From Nonomuraea sediminis (lineage in GTDB: Bacteria; Actinomycetota; Actinomycetes; Streptosporangiales; Streptosporangiaceae), in assembly GCF_018531495.1 (NCBI RefSeq), contig NZ_JAHDTI010000004.1:744001-808000 (forward strand): a stretch of DNA of 64,000 nt, written 5' to 3'. The translations under genes and the position numbers were made by a program. Below the pieces are notes generated by a model that was given only the letters and a program-made list of their open reading frames with translations, made no database searches and had not been told where the DNA came from. Shown piece after piece: positions 1 to 10,893 of this stretch (within the stretch, counting starts at the first letter, position 1; each line of letters starts with the position of its first letter).

Positions 1-35
1 ACACTGGTGGGAGCCGTAGCCGTCGCGGTTGTCAT
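1..35 (-). CDS. Carbohydrate ABC transporter permease, N-terminal fragment (runs off window)
   Basis: Only the first eleven codons lie in the window: an ATG at 35 (complement of 33-35) opens a frame reading MTTATATAPTS. The ATG overlaps the TGA stop of the upstream permease as ATGA, which implies translational coupling. In sugar ABC operons the second inner-membrane permease (MalG/AglG type) normally follows the first in this way, so that identity comes from context; no domain is visible here. Confidence 0.6.
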   Translation of the reverse strand, partial: MTTATATAPTS

Positions 36-1399
36 GCGTTCTCCCTCCTGAACCGGCGGATGTTCATGATCATGAAGGGGAGCACCAGGATCAGCAGGAA
101 GACGGCGAGCGCACTGCCCATGCCCTGGTTGTTCCCGCCGCCGAACGACACTCGCCACATCTCCAGCGCGATCACGTTCGCCTGTGGCTGGACCGAGGAG
201 GGGGCGATGATGAAGACGAGGTCGAACACCTTCAGCGTATTGATGATCATCGTCACGAAGACGACGAGCAGCACCGGCGACAGCAGCGGAATGGTGATCT
301 TCCTGAACACCTGCCACTCGGTGGCGCCGTCGATCCGCGCCGCCTCCAGCGCGTCACGCGGGATGGCCGACAGGCCGGCCGCGATCAGCACCATGGCGAA
401 CCCGGCCCACACCCAGACGAACGCGCCGATGATCGCCGGTGTGATCAGTGTCGGTCCGAGCCAGGTCAGGCCGCGGAAGGCGGCCTGGAAGTTGTCCTGC
501 GGCAGCCGTACGGTGTAGGACCCGGAGGTCAGCCCTTCGAAGCGGAAGGAGCCGTCGTCGGCGGTGGTCGTGCTCTCCACCACCTTGCCGTCCTTCAGTG
601 CTTCGACGGTCATCCCCGGCAGGCCCCTTTCGCTGCCGTCGATGGCGCCCTTGGTGCCCCCGCCACCAGGGGTGAAGTCGAACCACACGGTTCCCGACAG
701 GCCCTGGCCCCCCGATGGTGCCCTGGCCGGCTGGGCGTTGGACGGCATGATCTCCTTCTTGATGCCCAGGATCGGCAGCAGCACCGGCTGGCCGGGCTGT
801 GCGGGCTGGGCGGCGACGACCGCGCCCTTGTCGTCGGTGACCTTGGACGGGTCGCCGGGGCGGGCCTCCGGGTAGCCCTTGGAGGAGGAGAACGTGTCGT
901 GCACCGTGGTCATGATGGCGTTGGCCACGCCCTTGGACGGGTCCTCGTCGTAGACCAGGCGGAAGATGACGCCGGCGGCCATCAGCGAGACGGCCATCGG
1001 CATGAACACGATCAGCTTGAACGCGGTGGCCCACTTGATGCGCTCGGTGAGCACCGCGAAGATCAGGCCGAGCGTGGTGACGATGATCGGCGCGACCACC
1101 ACCCAGATCAGGTTGTTCCTGATCGTGGTGAGCGTGCTGGAGTCGGTGAAGATGCTGACGTAGTTACCGAGCCCCACGAAGCCGGTGCCGTTGGCGTCGA
1201 AGAGGCTGCGGAAGACGGAGTAGATGATCGGGTAGACCACCCAGATGCCCAGCAGCACCGCTGCCGGCAGGATGAACAGGATGGCCATCGTGGAGGATGG
1301 ACCTAGGCGTCGTTCTACGTGGGGGGTATCGGCCCGAGGAGAGGTGGCCCCCTCTTCCGAGGGGACCTGCGGGCCGTCCAACCGTTCGGTCACGGCCAT
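32..1399 (-). CDS. Alpha-glucoside-type ABC transporter permease with inserted beta-sandwich domain
   Basis: Inner-membrane permease of a binding-protein-dependent sugar importer (MalF/AglF class). Membrane segments are visible near residues 38-66, 95-118, 128-150, 318-345, 370-395 and 428-446. The EAA loop that contacts the ATPase is at about 350-373 (ALEAARIDGATEWQVFRKIT). Between the membrane segments, residues about 160-310 form an unusual extracytoplasmic insert; its part 233-303 looks like an SdrD-B/prealbumin-like beta sandwich (GLSGTVWFD, TTADDGSFRFEGL, GSYTVRLP). The gene follows the binding-protein gene by 6 bases and overlaps the next permease. The ATG at 1399 sits almost on the GAGG box, so a GTG two codons later (1393) is an equally good start. 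No ATPase gene is in the visible part of the operon. The substrate (maltose, trehalose or a related alpha-glucoside) is inferred from family resemblance. Confidence 0.9.
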   Translation of the reverse strand: MAVTERLDGPQVPSEEGATSPRADTPHVERRLGPSSTMAILFILPAAVLLGIWVVYPIIYSVFRSLFDANGTGFVGLGNYVSIFTDSSTLTTIRNNLIWVVVAPIIVTTLGLIFAVLTERIKWATAFKLIVFMPMAVSLMAAGVIFRLVYDEDPSKGVANAIMTTVHDTFSSSKGYPEARPGDPSKVTDDKGAVVAAQPAQPGQPVLLPILGIKKEIMPSNAQPARAPSGGQGLSGTVWFDFTPGGGGTKGAIDGSERGLPGMTVEALKDGKVVESTTTADDGSFRFEGLTSGSYTVRLPQDNFQAAFRGLTWLGPTLITPAIIGAFVWVWAGFAMVLIAAGLSAIPRDALEAARIDGATEWQVFRKITIPLLSPVLLVVFVTMIINTLKVFDLVFIIAPSSVQPQANVIALEMWRVSFGGGNNQGMGSALAVFLLILVLPFMIMNIRRFRRENA

Positions 1400-1405
1400 A
1401 CCTCT

Positions 1406-2728
1406 TTACTTCCAGGCCTTCTTGGCGTCTTCCTCGAGCTTGGCCTGCGCGCCCTTGATGTCGGTGGGGTTGCGCAGGAAGTCCTGCAGGTCCTTCCACT
1501 CGCCCTTGCCGTCGGTGCCGCCGAAGGCGCTCGGGGCCAGGTCCGACATGTCGTAGCGGACCGCGTCACCGGCCGAGACGATGGTCTGGCCGAGCGCCTT
1601 GGTCAGCGGGTCGGGGTAGTTGTCGGGGGAGACGTTCTTGTTCGGCGACAGGTAGCCGGGCAGCTTGGCCCAGATCGAGCCGCCCTCGGTCGAGGCGAGG
1701 AACTGCAGCAGCGCCATCGCGCCGGGGGAGTCCTTCATCGCGACCGCGACGTCACCGCCCAGGACGACCGGCTGGGTGTCGCCGACCTTCGGGAACGGCA
1801 CGTACTTGGCCTCCTCGCCGACCTTGGCGCCGTCCTGGGTGGCCTGGGTGGCCACGAAGTCGGCCTCGATGACCATGGCGGCCTTCTTCTGGCCGTAGAC
1901 CTTGGTCACGCAGGTCGGGAAGTCCGTCTGCAGCGCGCCGGAGGCGCCGTCCAGGACGTACTCCTTCTTGCCGACGAGCTGCTGGATCTTCTGCAGCGCC
2001 GTGGTGACCGACGGGTCGGTCCACGGGATCTCGTGCTTGGAGAGCTTGTCGTAGTTCTCCGGGCCCGCGCTGGACAGGTAGACGTTCTCGAAGAGGTCGG
2101 TAAGCGTCCAGCCGGAGGCGCCGCAGAGGGACAGCGGGGCGGTGCCCGAGTCGGCGATCGTCCCGGCGGCCTTGACCAGCTCGTCCCAGTTGGTGGGCGG
2201 CTGCACGCCGGCGTCCTCGAAGGCCTGGCCGCGATACCACACGAGCGACTTGTGCGCGGCCTTGATCAGCACGCCGTACACCTTGCCGTCGGCGGAGCCG
2301 AGCTCCTTCCAGTAAGGCGTGTAGTTGGCGTCGATCTCCTTGGTGACCGCGTCGGTCAGCGGCTTGAGCGCGTTCTGCTTGGCGTACTGCTGCACCAGGC
2401 CCGGCTGGGGCAGGATCGCGACGTCGGGCGGGCTGCCACCCTGGATGCGCGGGCCGAGATAGGCACCGGTGTCCTCACCCGTGGAGGCGTAGGTCACCGT
2501 GGCACCGGTCTTCTCCTGGAAGGCGTCGAGCACCTTCTGGAAGTTCTTCTGCTCGTCACCCGTCCACTTGGCGGCGACCTCGAGCTTGACGCCCTGCAGC
2601 GGCTTGGTCCCACCGCCCGCGGACTCCGAGCTCGACGCGGACGGCTGGGTGGTCGTGGGTGCGTTGCCGCACGCCGCGACGGCCACCGCGAGCCCGGCCA
2701 GGACGACTACTGCACTGGCTTTGCGCAT
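1406..2728 (-). CDS. Extracellular sugar-binding lipoprotein (AglE-like)
   Basis: Solute-binding protein of the ABC importer, family 1 fold, 440 residues. The N-terminus has a lipoprotein signal (AVAAC, acylated Cys at residue 20) followed by a Ser/Thr-rich linker, so it should be anchored on the outer face of the membrane. The ATG at 2728 was chosen because a GTGAGG ribosome-binding site lies 6 bases upstream; a TTG at 2761 lies inside the preceding gene and lacks such a site. It starts 7 bases after the stop of another binding protein and ends 6 bases before the permease start, so it is mid-operon. Alpha-glucoside specificity is suggested by resemblance to the AglE group and by the permease type; it cannot be read from the sequence. 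Confidence 0.88.
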   Translation of the reverse strand: MRKASAVVVLAGLAVAVAACGNAPTTTQPSASSSESAGGGTKPLQGVKLEVAAKWTGDEQKNFQKVLDAFQEKTGATVTYASTGEDTGAYLGPRIQGGSPPDVAILPQPGLVQQYAKQNALKPLTDAVTKEIDANYTPYWKELGSADGKVYGVLIKAAHKSLVWYRGQAFEDAGVQPPTNWDELVKAAGTIADSGTAPLSLCGASGWTLTDLFENVYLSSAGPENYDKLSKHEIPWTDPSVTTALQKIQQLVGKKEYVLDGASGALQTDFPTCVTKVYGQKKAAMVIEADFVATQATQDGAKVGEEAKYVPFPKVGDTQPVVLGGDVAVAMKDSPGAMALLQFLASTEGGSIWAKLPGYLSPNKNVSPDNYPDPLTKALGQTIVSAGDAVRYDMSDLAPSAFGGTDGKGEWKDLQDFLRNPTDIKGAQAKLEEDAKKAWK

Positions 2729-2735
2729 GACTGCC

Positions 2736-3983
2736 TCACTGGGTTCTGATGATCTCTTCAAGTTCCGTCTTCATGGAGGCCGCCGCATCGTCGGGGGTCT
2801 CGCTGAAGGGGGGAGTGATGGCCTTGGCGACCGAGCTGGCGATGACCAGGCTGAGCTGGTTGTAGTTCGCGCTCACCGGTCGCGGCTTGGCCGAGAGGAT
2901 GCTCTGCTTGAGCACCGGGAGATAGGGGAAACGCTTGATCAGCTGGGGATCGTCGTAGAGCTCCGTCCAGACCGGCGGGAACGAGCCCTCGGACAGGACC
3001 CTCCGCTCGTTCTCCAGGCCGGTGAAGTACCGGATGAACTCCTGTGCGGTCTGCTGATGCTTGGAGTAGGCGCTGACGGCCAGGTTGACCCCGCCGAGCG
3101 TGCTGGCGCCCGGCCCGTCGGGCCCGGGCAGCCTGGTCACCGCGAATCTGCCACCGAGCTTGGCCATCGCGGGTCCGTAGGCGTGCGGCCAGTTGCGGGC
3201 GAAGACGAGGCGTCCGTTCTGGAAGGCCAGGCGGGACTCCTCCTCCTTGTACGACAGCGACTCCTTGGGGATCCAGCCTTCGCGCAGGCCCTGGATGAAG
3301 AATTCCAGCGCGGCCTTGGCTTTGGCCGGGTCGAGGGTCACCTCTGTGCCGTCAGGGTTGAGGATCTGCCCGCCCGCGGACTGCACAGCCTCGGAGAAGT
3401 TCACGGTCAGCCCCTCGTAGGCGAGGAACTGGCCCGCGTATCCTTCGATACTGTGCTTCTTTGTTACTTGTAGTGCCTGTTCGCGAAGTTCCGCCCACGT
3501 GCGGGGCGGCTTCTTGATCAGATCAGACCGGTAGTACAGCAGCCCCGCATTGCTGGTGTACGGCACGGCCCAGAGCTTGCCCTTGTAGACAGCCGTGTCC
3601 ACGACGGGCGGCAGGAACCTGTCGAGCGGGAAGAGCCCGCGCTCCAGGGGGATGATCCAGCCGTTCTCCGCGAACTCGGCAGTCCACACCACGTCAAGCC
3701 CGAGCACGTCATAACGGGTGCTTCTCGCCTGAAGATTGGCCACCATCTGCGCGCGCTGCTCGTCGGCGGCCTCGGGCAGTTCGAGGAGCGTCACCTTCTC
3801 GGCCGGGTGGGCCTGGTTCCAGCGATCCAGCAGGGGTTGCAGGTACGCCGTGGTGTCGCGCCCGGTGGCGAACGTGATCGGGCCTGTTCCGCTCGATCCC
3901 TTGTCGCCGCCGTCCTCGTCGCCGGCCGTCGCGCAACCAGCCGCCAGGAGGACGGCGAGCACGACTGACAGCTGGCGAAACAC
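2736..3983 (-). CDS. Extracellular solute-binding lipoprotein (trehalose/maltose type)
   Basis: First gene of the minus-strand importer operon, 415 residues, family 1 solute-binding protein. From the GTG at 3983 the N-terminus is a short lipoprotein signal with LAAGC and Cys 17; GGAGGAAA lies just upstream, which favours this start over the ATG at 4034 that would give a longer, poor signal peptide. The body resembles ThuE/LpqY-like disaccharide-binding proteins (patterns such as DVVWTAEFAENGW and AVPYTSNAGLLYYR). Having two binding proteins (this and the next gene) ahead of one permease pair is unusual. Upstream, 3984-4111 holds several palindromes shared with the divergent padR-type gene, so the operon may be under its control. 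Confidence 0.85.
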   Translation of the reverse strand: MFRQLSVVLAVLLAAGCATAGDEDGGDKGSSGTGPITFATGRDTTAYLQPLLDRWNQAHPAEKVTLLELPEAADEQRAQMVANLQARSTRYDVLGLDVVWTAEFAENGWIIPLERGLFPLDRFLPPVVDTAVYKGKLWAVPYTSNAGLLYYRSDLIKKPPRTWAELREQALQVTKKHSIEGYAGQFLAYEGLTVNFSEAVQSAGGQILNPDGTEVTLDPAKAKAALEFFIQGLREGWIPKESLSYKEEESRLAFQNGRLVFARNWPHAYGPAMAKLGGRFAVTRLPGPDGPGASTLGGVNLAVSAYSKHQQTAQEFIRYFTGLENERRVLSEGSFPPVWTELYDDPQLIKRFPYLPVLKQSILSAKPRPVSANYNQLSLVIASSVAKAITPPFSETPDDAAASMKTELEEIIRTQ

Positions 3984-4009
3984 CGGGGTTTCCTCCACGT
4001 TTTCGGGGG

Positions 4010-4028
4010 CTACATACGTGTTATGTAG
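4010..4028. promoter_or_regulatory. Inverted repeat, candidate operator in PadR/ABC divergent region
   Basis: CTACATA and TATGTAG form perfect 7-bp arms around a 5-base centre. It lies 27 bases upstream of the GTG of the binding-protein gene and 84 bases upstream of the PadR-type gene. PadR-family operators are often short AT-rich dyads with ATGT/ACAT half-sites, which this matches in general form. Confidence 0.45.
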
Positions 4029-4035
4029 ATGCATT

Positions 4036-4052
4036 CATGTTATGCACACATG
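4036..4052. promoter_or_regulatory. Second inverted repeat in PadR/ABC divergent region
   Basis: CATGT and ACATG form 5-bp arms around TATGCAC, only 8 bases from the previous dyad and with related ATGT/ACAT half-sites. Together they could be a double operator for the PadR-family regulator. Confidence 0.35.
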
Positions 4053-4081
4053 TAATCTGGCGGTCAACGGATGGCCATGTA

Positions 4082-4091
4082 ACGCATGCGT
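4082..4091. promoter_or_regulatory. 10-bp perfect palindrome ACGCATGCGT before padR-type gene
   Basis: A perfect self-complementary decamer ends 20 bases upstream of the GTG at 4112, just before the GGAGG ribosome-binding site at 4101. It could overlap the regulator's own promoter and serve in autoregulation. Confidence 0.3.
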
Positions 4092-4111
4092 AACACAAAC
4101 GGAGGTGGGGC

Positions 4112-4614
4112 GTGCGGCTGCACCTTCTGGCGCTCCTGGCGAAAGAGCCCGCCCACGGCTACGAGCTCAAACAGGCGCTGGAGCAGACCTTCGGCAACGC
4201 CTACCCCTCACCCAACATCGGCCAGATCTACGTCACGCTGAGCAGGCTGGAGAAGGACGGCCTGGTCAGGGCGGTGGACGTGGAACAGTCCAACCGGCCG
4301 AACAAAAAGGTCTACTACCTGACGGTCAAGGGCCGCGACGTGCTGACCGAGTGGGTCGACGAGCCGACCGAGGGCCCGCGCGTCCGCGACGAGTTCTTCA
4401 TGAAGCTGGTGCTGGCCCCGCTGACCGGCATCGCCGACCGGATGGCGCTGATCAACAGGCAGCGCCGGCACTACCTGTCGCTCATGGCCGATCTCAACGA
4501 CCTCATGAGCAGGACCGAACCCGGCGACCGCGTCGCCTCCCTGCTCATCGAGGGTGCGATGCTGCACCTGCAGGCAGATCTTGACTGGCTGCAACGGTGT
4601 CAGGAGGATCTGGT

Positions 4615-4618
<4 letters not shown>
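4112..4618 (+). CDS. PadR-family transcriptional regulator
   Basis: 168-residue regulator with an N-terminal winged helix (about 1-80: LLALLAKEPAHGYELKQAL, then IYVTLSRLEKDGLV and KKVYYLT of the wing) and a C-terminal helical dimerisation part (about 95-168), the usual PadR layout including the long vinculin-like tail. GTG at 4112 has GGAGG 6 bases upstream. Its TGA overlaps the ATG of the ABC ATPase gene, so regulator, ATPase and FtsX permease form one translationally coupled cassette. In such cassettes PadR proteins usually repress their own transporter and are released by a drug or lipid ligand; that role is inferred from the family. Confidence 0.9.
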
Positions 4619-5339
<721 letters not shown>

Positions 5340-5343
<4 letters not shown>

Positions 5344-7649
5344 GCACGCTGCGGGCGGGATCTCGATGGATCAGGGCCGACCTGCTGGCCAGGCGGGGGC
5401 AGGCCGCGCTGACCGTGCTGGCAGTCGCGGGGATCGTGGCCGCCCTCATCGCCGCCGTCACCCTGCTGGAAGACGGCACCAACCCGTGGCGCAGCCTGTT
5501 CGCCCAGACCGACGGGGCGCACGTCTGGCTCTACACCAAGGACCCGCCGCCGGTCGACCAGCTGCGCCGCATCGACGGCGTGACCGACACGGCCGGGCCG
5601 TACCGGTCGGCGCCCGTCACCGTGGTGCAGAACGGCAAGAAGGACCCGGCGGGGCTGCGCGCCATGCCCGCGGCCATGCCGCCGGTCGCGCACCCCGTGG
5701 TCGCAGAGGGGCGATGGCTGGACGGCGCGCAGTTCAACGGCGTCGTGGTCGAGCGCTCCTTCGCCACGTCGCTGCGCCTGCGGGTGGGCACGCCCTTCAC
5801 GGTGATCGCGCTCAGCGGCCAGCGGTACACGCTCTACGTGCGCGGCATCGCCGACTCGGCCGATCAGGGCTTCTATCCCGAGTGGACGCCCGGGCTGATC
5901 TGGGTGCTGCCGCAGATGCTCGACAGCGTCGAGCCCGCGCTCGGCCGCAGCGAGTTCGTGACCGGCCTGCGGCTGACCGATCCTGAGGACACCCAGCTCG
6001 TCTCGCAGCGGGCCGTGGTGACCATCGACGACCAGCTGCAGCGCGCCGCAGACTCGGCCACGCCGGGCGACCAGCTGCAGCGCGTCTACACCTGGCGCGA
6101 GGTGCGGGCCGCGATGGAGCTGGACAACCGGCTGCTCGGCACCCTGCTCGCGCTGTTCGGCGTGGTCGGGCTCGTCGCGGCCGTGCTGGCGCTGGCCAAC
6201 GCCGCCGGCGGGCGCGTGCTCGGCCAGCTGCGCGACCTGGCCACGCTCAAGTCGATGGGCTTCACCGCCGCCCAGATCGCCCTGCTGCTGCTGGTCGAGC
6301 ACGGCGCGCTCGGCCTGCTCGGCATCGGGATCGGGGCGCTGGCGGGCTGGGCGGCCACCGTGGCCGTGCTCGGCACCACCTCGGTCGCGGCCGTGCCCGT
6401 GCTGGCCATCGTGGCCGGCACCGCGCTGGTCGTGCTGGCCGCGGTGGGCCTGCCCGCCTGGCGCGGCGGGCGGACGCCGCCCATCCCCGACGCCCCCGCG
6501 GCGCCGCCGCGCGGGCATCTGTCGCGGCTGGCTCGCCTGGCGCTGCTGGTACGGCTGCCGCCCGCGCTCATCCTGGGCACCAGGGACGCCTTCACGCGGC
6601 GCGCGCCCGCCTTCCTGACGGCGTTCGGGCTCGCCGTACCGATGATGATGATCACCATCGGGCTGGGCGTGTGGGCCACCATGGACAACTTCCTCAGCCA
6701 CCCCGAGCAGGTGGGGCAGCACGCGAGCCTGTACGTCAGGCCCGGCAAGCTGCAGTCGGACGAGGCCGAGAAGATCGTCCGCAACGACCCGTCGGTGCAG
6801 CAGGTCTACCCCGGCACCGAGGTCAACGCCCTGGCGCCCGGAGAGGCCCGCTCCGTCCGCGTCCGCGCCATCGGCACCCAGACCGAGGCCTACCCGTTCC
6901 CGGTCGTCGAGGGACGCATGTACGGCCAGCCAGGTGAGGCCGTGGCCGGGCAGGGCCTGCTCGACCTGCTCGGCGCCAAGATCGGCGACCGCGTCCGGCT
7001 GACGGTCGGCGGAACCCCGCTGATCGTGCGCATCGTGGGCCGCACGGTCGAGCCGGACCTGGACGGCGAGGTGCTGTCGGTCGGGATGGACAGCCTGGCG
7101 GCCAAGGACACGGTGCCGCCCGAGTTCTACGCCCTGGCGCTCAAGCCCGGTGCCGACCCCGGCGAGGTGCGGGGCAGGCTGCTGGCCGAGTCGAGCGAGA
7201 GCCTGGACGTGCAGCGGGCGGTCAACCCCGCGGACAGGCTGTCGATCATCCGCGTGGTCATCGTGGCGATGATCGCGGTCCTGGCGCTCATCGGGCTGGC
7301 GAACCTGCTCACGGCCAGCGCGCTCGGCCTGCGCGACCACGCCCTCGACCTGGCGGTGCTCAAGGCGATGGGGCTGACGCCGCGGCAGGTCATGGCCACG
7401 CTCGTCACGGGCACGGGACTGCTGGTGGTAGTCGGCGTCGTCACGGGCACGGTGGCGGGCGCCTCGGTGGTGACAGGGCTCATCGACCTGCAGGGCCACA
7501 CCAGCGGCGTGGGCGCGGGCATCGGCCGCCCACCGTCCCTGTTCACCCTGCTCACGGCGGTCTTCCTGGCGGTCGGCGCCTCCCTGGCGGTAGCCCTCCT
7601 CCCGGCCCGCCGAGCCGCCCGAGCCCAGGTCCCCGTCACGGCCCGCTAA
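5340..7649 (+). CDS. FtsX-like ABC transporter permease
   Basis: 769-residue membrane protein with two FtsX/MacB-type halves. A first TM at about 20-43 is followed by an extracytoplasmic domain, three TMs around 265-380, a second TM near 420-440, another extracytoplasmic domain (about 450-630), and three final TMs from about 640. The conserved FtsX phrases LATLKSMGFTAAQI and LAVLKAMGLTPRQV appear once in each half. ATG at 5340 overlaps the TGA of the ATPase gene. Partner of the preceding ATPase in an energy-dependent efflux or lipid/peptide-handling system. It is followed by a strong hairpin terminator at 7689. Confidence 0.9.
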
Positions 7650-7688
7650 CCGCATCGTCCTCGCGCCAGGGCGCTCGGGCTGGTCCTG

Positions 7689-7709
7689 TGGGGGAGCCGA
7701 GCTCCCCCA
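7689..7709. terminator. Hairpin terminator after the FtsX gene (GGGGGAGC module)
   Basis: TGGGGGAGC / GCTCCCCCA make a perfect 9-bp stem with a 3-base loop, 40 bases past the permease stop. It is followed by CAGGCCCCCTTGGCA and a second GC-rich hairpin. Near-identical modules occur at 23071-23127 and, as the hairpin alone, at 8181-8202. No U-tract follows, typical of actinobacteria. Confidence 0.7.
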
Positions 7710-8180
7710 GGCCCCCTTGGCAAGAGGGCTCCGCCCTCCTGCACCTCCGGGCAAGGAGCTCGCTCCGCTCGCCCGCCTTCCGTGAGCTGGCGCCCAGCGA
7801 AGACGCCGATTCCACCTAACGGGAGCCGTAAGGGGGATGTTTCCCCAGGAGTTCACAACCGCATCAGCGGGCCCGAAGCGTGGCCTCGCGAGCGTGGTGT
7901 GTCGGCTTCTTGGCCTGTGAAATGTCGGTGAGGGAGCCGCGGTGTGTCGGTTCTGATGACCGTGAAATGTCGGTGATCGACTCGGCAGGCGGGATGTCGG
8001 CCCAGCCAGAAGGCGATATGGCCGATCCGATACTCCGGCGGAACACCGAGCACGGTCCAGCGCCCAGGAGTTCGGCGCGATCAAGGCGGGCAGCGGCCTG
8101 GGGCTGCGCCCGCGGGTATACGGGAAGGCGGTCGCCGTCCTTTGGGGATCGGCTGGCCGCCTTGCCGTTGTCGGTAGAGC
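7710..8180. other. Gene-free interval with repeats and possible decayed mobile DNA
   Basis: About 470 bases between two terminators. Open frames here have poor codon structure. The only clear structure is the 36-bp direct repeat (7896-7976). The minus-strand stretch near 8000-8060 reads VLGVPPEYRIGHI, faintly like a nitroreductase C-terminus, but neighbouring sequence does not continue it; I treat it as uninterpretable. Confidence 0.5.
7896..7976. repeat. Two-copy 36-bp direct repeat, 45-bp period
   Basis: Copies at 7896-7931 and 7941-7976 share the first 10 bases (GGTGTGTCGG) and the last 15 (GTGAAATGTCGGTGA) exactly, with variation in the 11 bases between. Repeats starting TGT near an element end are typical of IS21-family termini, so this may be a decayed insertion-sequence end. 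No transposase is nearby, so that origin is a guess. Confidence 0.6.
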
Positions 8181-8202
8181 AGGGGGAGCCGGAGCTCCCC
8201 CT
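8181..8202. terminator. Hairpin terminator downstream of treS
   Basis: AGGGGGAGC and GCTCCCCCT form a perfect 9-bp stem around a CGGA loop, 6 bases beyond the treS stop codon (treS reads on the minus strand). Same stem sequence as the terminators at 7689 and 23107. Confidence 0.75.
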
Positions 8203-8207
8203 GAGGG

Positions 8208-9911
<1,704 letters not shown>

Positions 9912-10174
9912 ATGTCGCTCACAGAAGGAGATGTGGGCAGGACGAAGTCACCGGATTCCCCGGCGTCATGTGGTGACCGCACCGCCTGAGGTCGTCATCC
10001 CTGCGAGCCTCATGCCCTTTGCGGAACCGGATTTGTGATCCAGTGCCCGCTTGTTCGCGGTGCTTACGGGCCGAACACTACCAGCCCAATGGCCTTCCGG
10101 AACCCGCTTGTGCTGTGCATCTCGTAATACCCCCGAGAGCGCCGTGTAATCGTCTCGTTACCTAGCGTTCTTCT

Positions 10175-10882
10175 TCACGAAACCGACAACAACTTCTCCA
10201 AACGCCGCCACGCCGGTGAGGATTCCCCGACGTGCGAATACATCAGCACGACGGTGCCCGGCTCGGCGTCTTCCGGCTTGTCCCGGGTGGCGTCCCAGGC
10301 CTTGATGTCCTCGGCGAGCCGGACGAGCCGAGGGTCGTCAGGATCCCAGCCGAGAGCCTGGTCACAGGCCAGGTAGATACGCATGAAATCCGCGTCGTCC
10401 ATGGCGGCGTTCTTGGTGGCGACCCACTCCTCGATCGACTGCGGCGACAGCGCGGCGATCATGATCCACAGGTCGCGCTCGATCTGGATCATCCGCTCGC
10501 TCAGACCGGCCGCCCGCAGCCGGTCGAGCAGCTCCACGACCTCGGCAGGGACGAACAACCGCTCGCCGTCGGCGAGCCGGGCGATGTCGCGCCGGTGCTC
10601 GGTCAGCTCGCGGATCTTCCGCTTCAGGTCGCGGTCGATCTCCGCGACGGCCGCGGCGAACTCCGCGGGCCCGGCGTGCAGCAGCTCCTCGATGCGGGCG
10701 AGCGGCACGCCGGCGGCGGCCAGCGTCCTGATCCGGATCAGGTCCACCACGGCCTGCGCGTTGTAGCGACGGTAGCCGGAGGCGTCACGCTCGGGCTCGG
10801 GCAGCAGCCCCACCTGGTGGTAGTGGCGTACCGCGCGGATCGTCACCCCGGCGTGGGCGGCGAGCCGGCCGATGGTGAGCAT
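10175..10882 (-). CDS. MerR-family transcriptional regulator
   Basis: 235-residue regulator. The N-terminal winged helix reads MLTIGRLAAHAGVTIRAVRHYHQVGLLPEPERDASGYRRY in overlapping parts (residues 1-40), followed by a coiled-coil dimerisation helix (about 75-110) and a C-terminal domain of about 110 residues that may sense a ligand. The ATG at 10882 was chosen because AGGGGG lies 6 bases upstream. It begins 11 bases after the stop of the alpha/beta hydrolase gene, so both are one transcript. A MerR-type dyad before the hydrolase (11796-11816) suggests it controls its own operon. Confidence 0.9.
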   Translation of the reverse strand: MLTIGRLAAHAGVTIRAVRHYHQVGLLPEPERDASGYRRYNAQAVVDLIRIRTLAAAGVPLARIEELLHAGPAEFAAAVAEIDRDLKRKIRELTEHRRDIARLADGERLFVPAEVVELLDRLRAAGLSERMIQIERDLWIMIAALSPQSIEEWVATKNAAMDDADFMRIYLACDQALGWDPDDPRLVRLAEDIKAWDATRDKPEDAEPGTVVLMYSHVGESSPAWRRLEKLLSVS

Positions 10883-10893
10883 CGGCACCCCCT

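Noticed and set aside
2729..2761. TTG start at 2761 for the AglE-like binding protein
   Set aside because: It would lie inside the preceding gene and add 11 residues before a good lipoprotein signal; ATG 2728 has a ribosome-binding site.
7990..8060. Nitroreductase C-terminal fragment on the minus strand
   Set aside because: A short phrase (LGVPPEYRIGHI) is suggestive, but flanking codons in all frames do not continue the family; too short to call a pseudogene.
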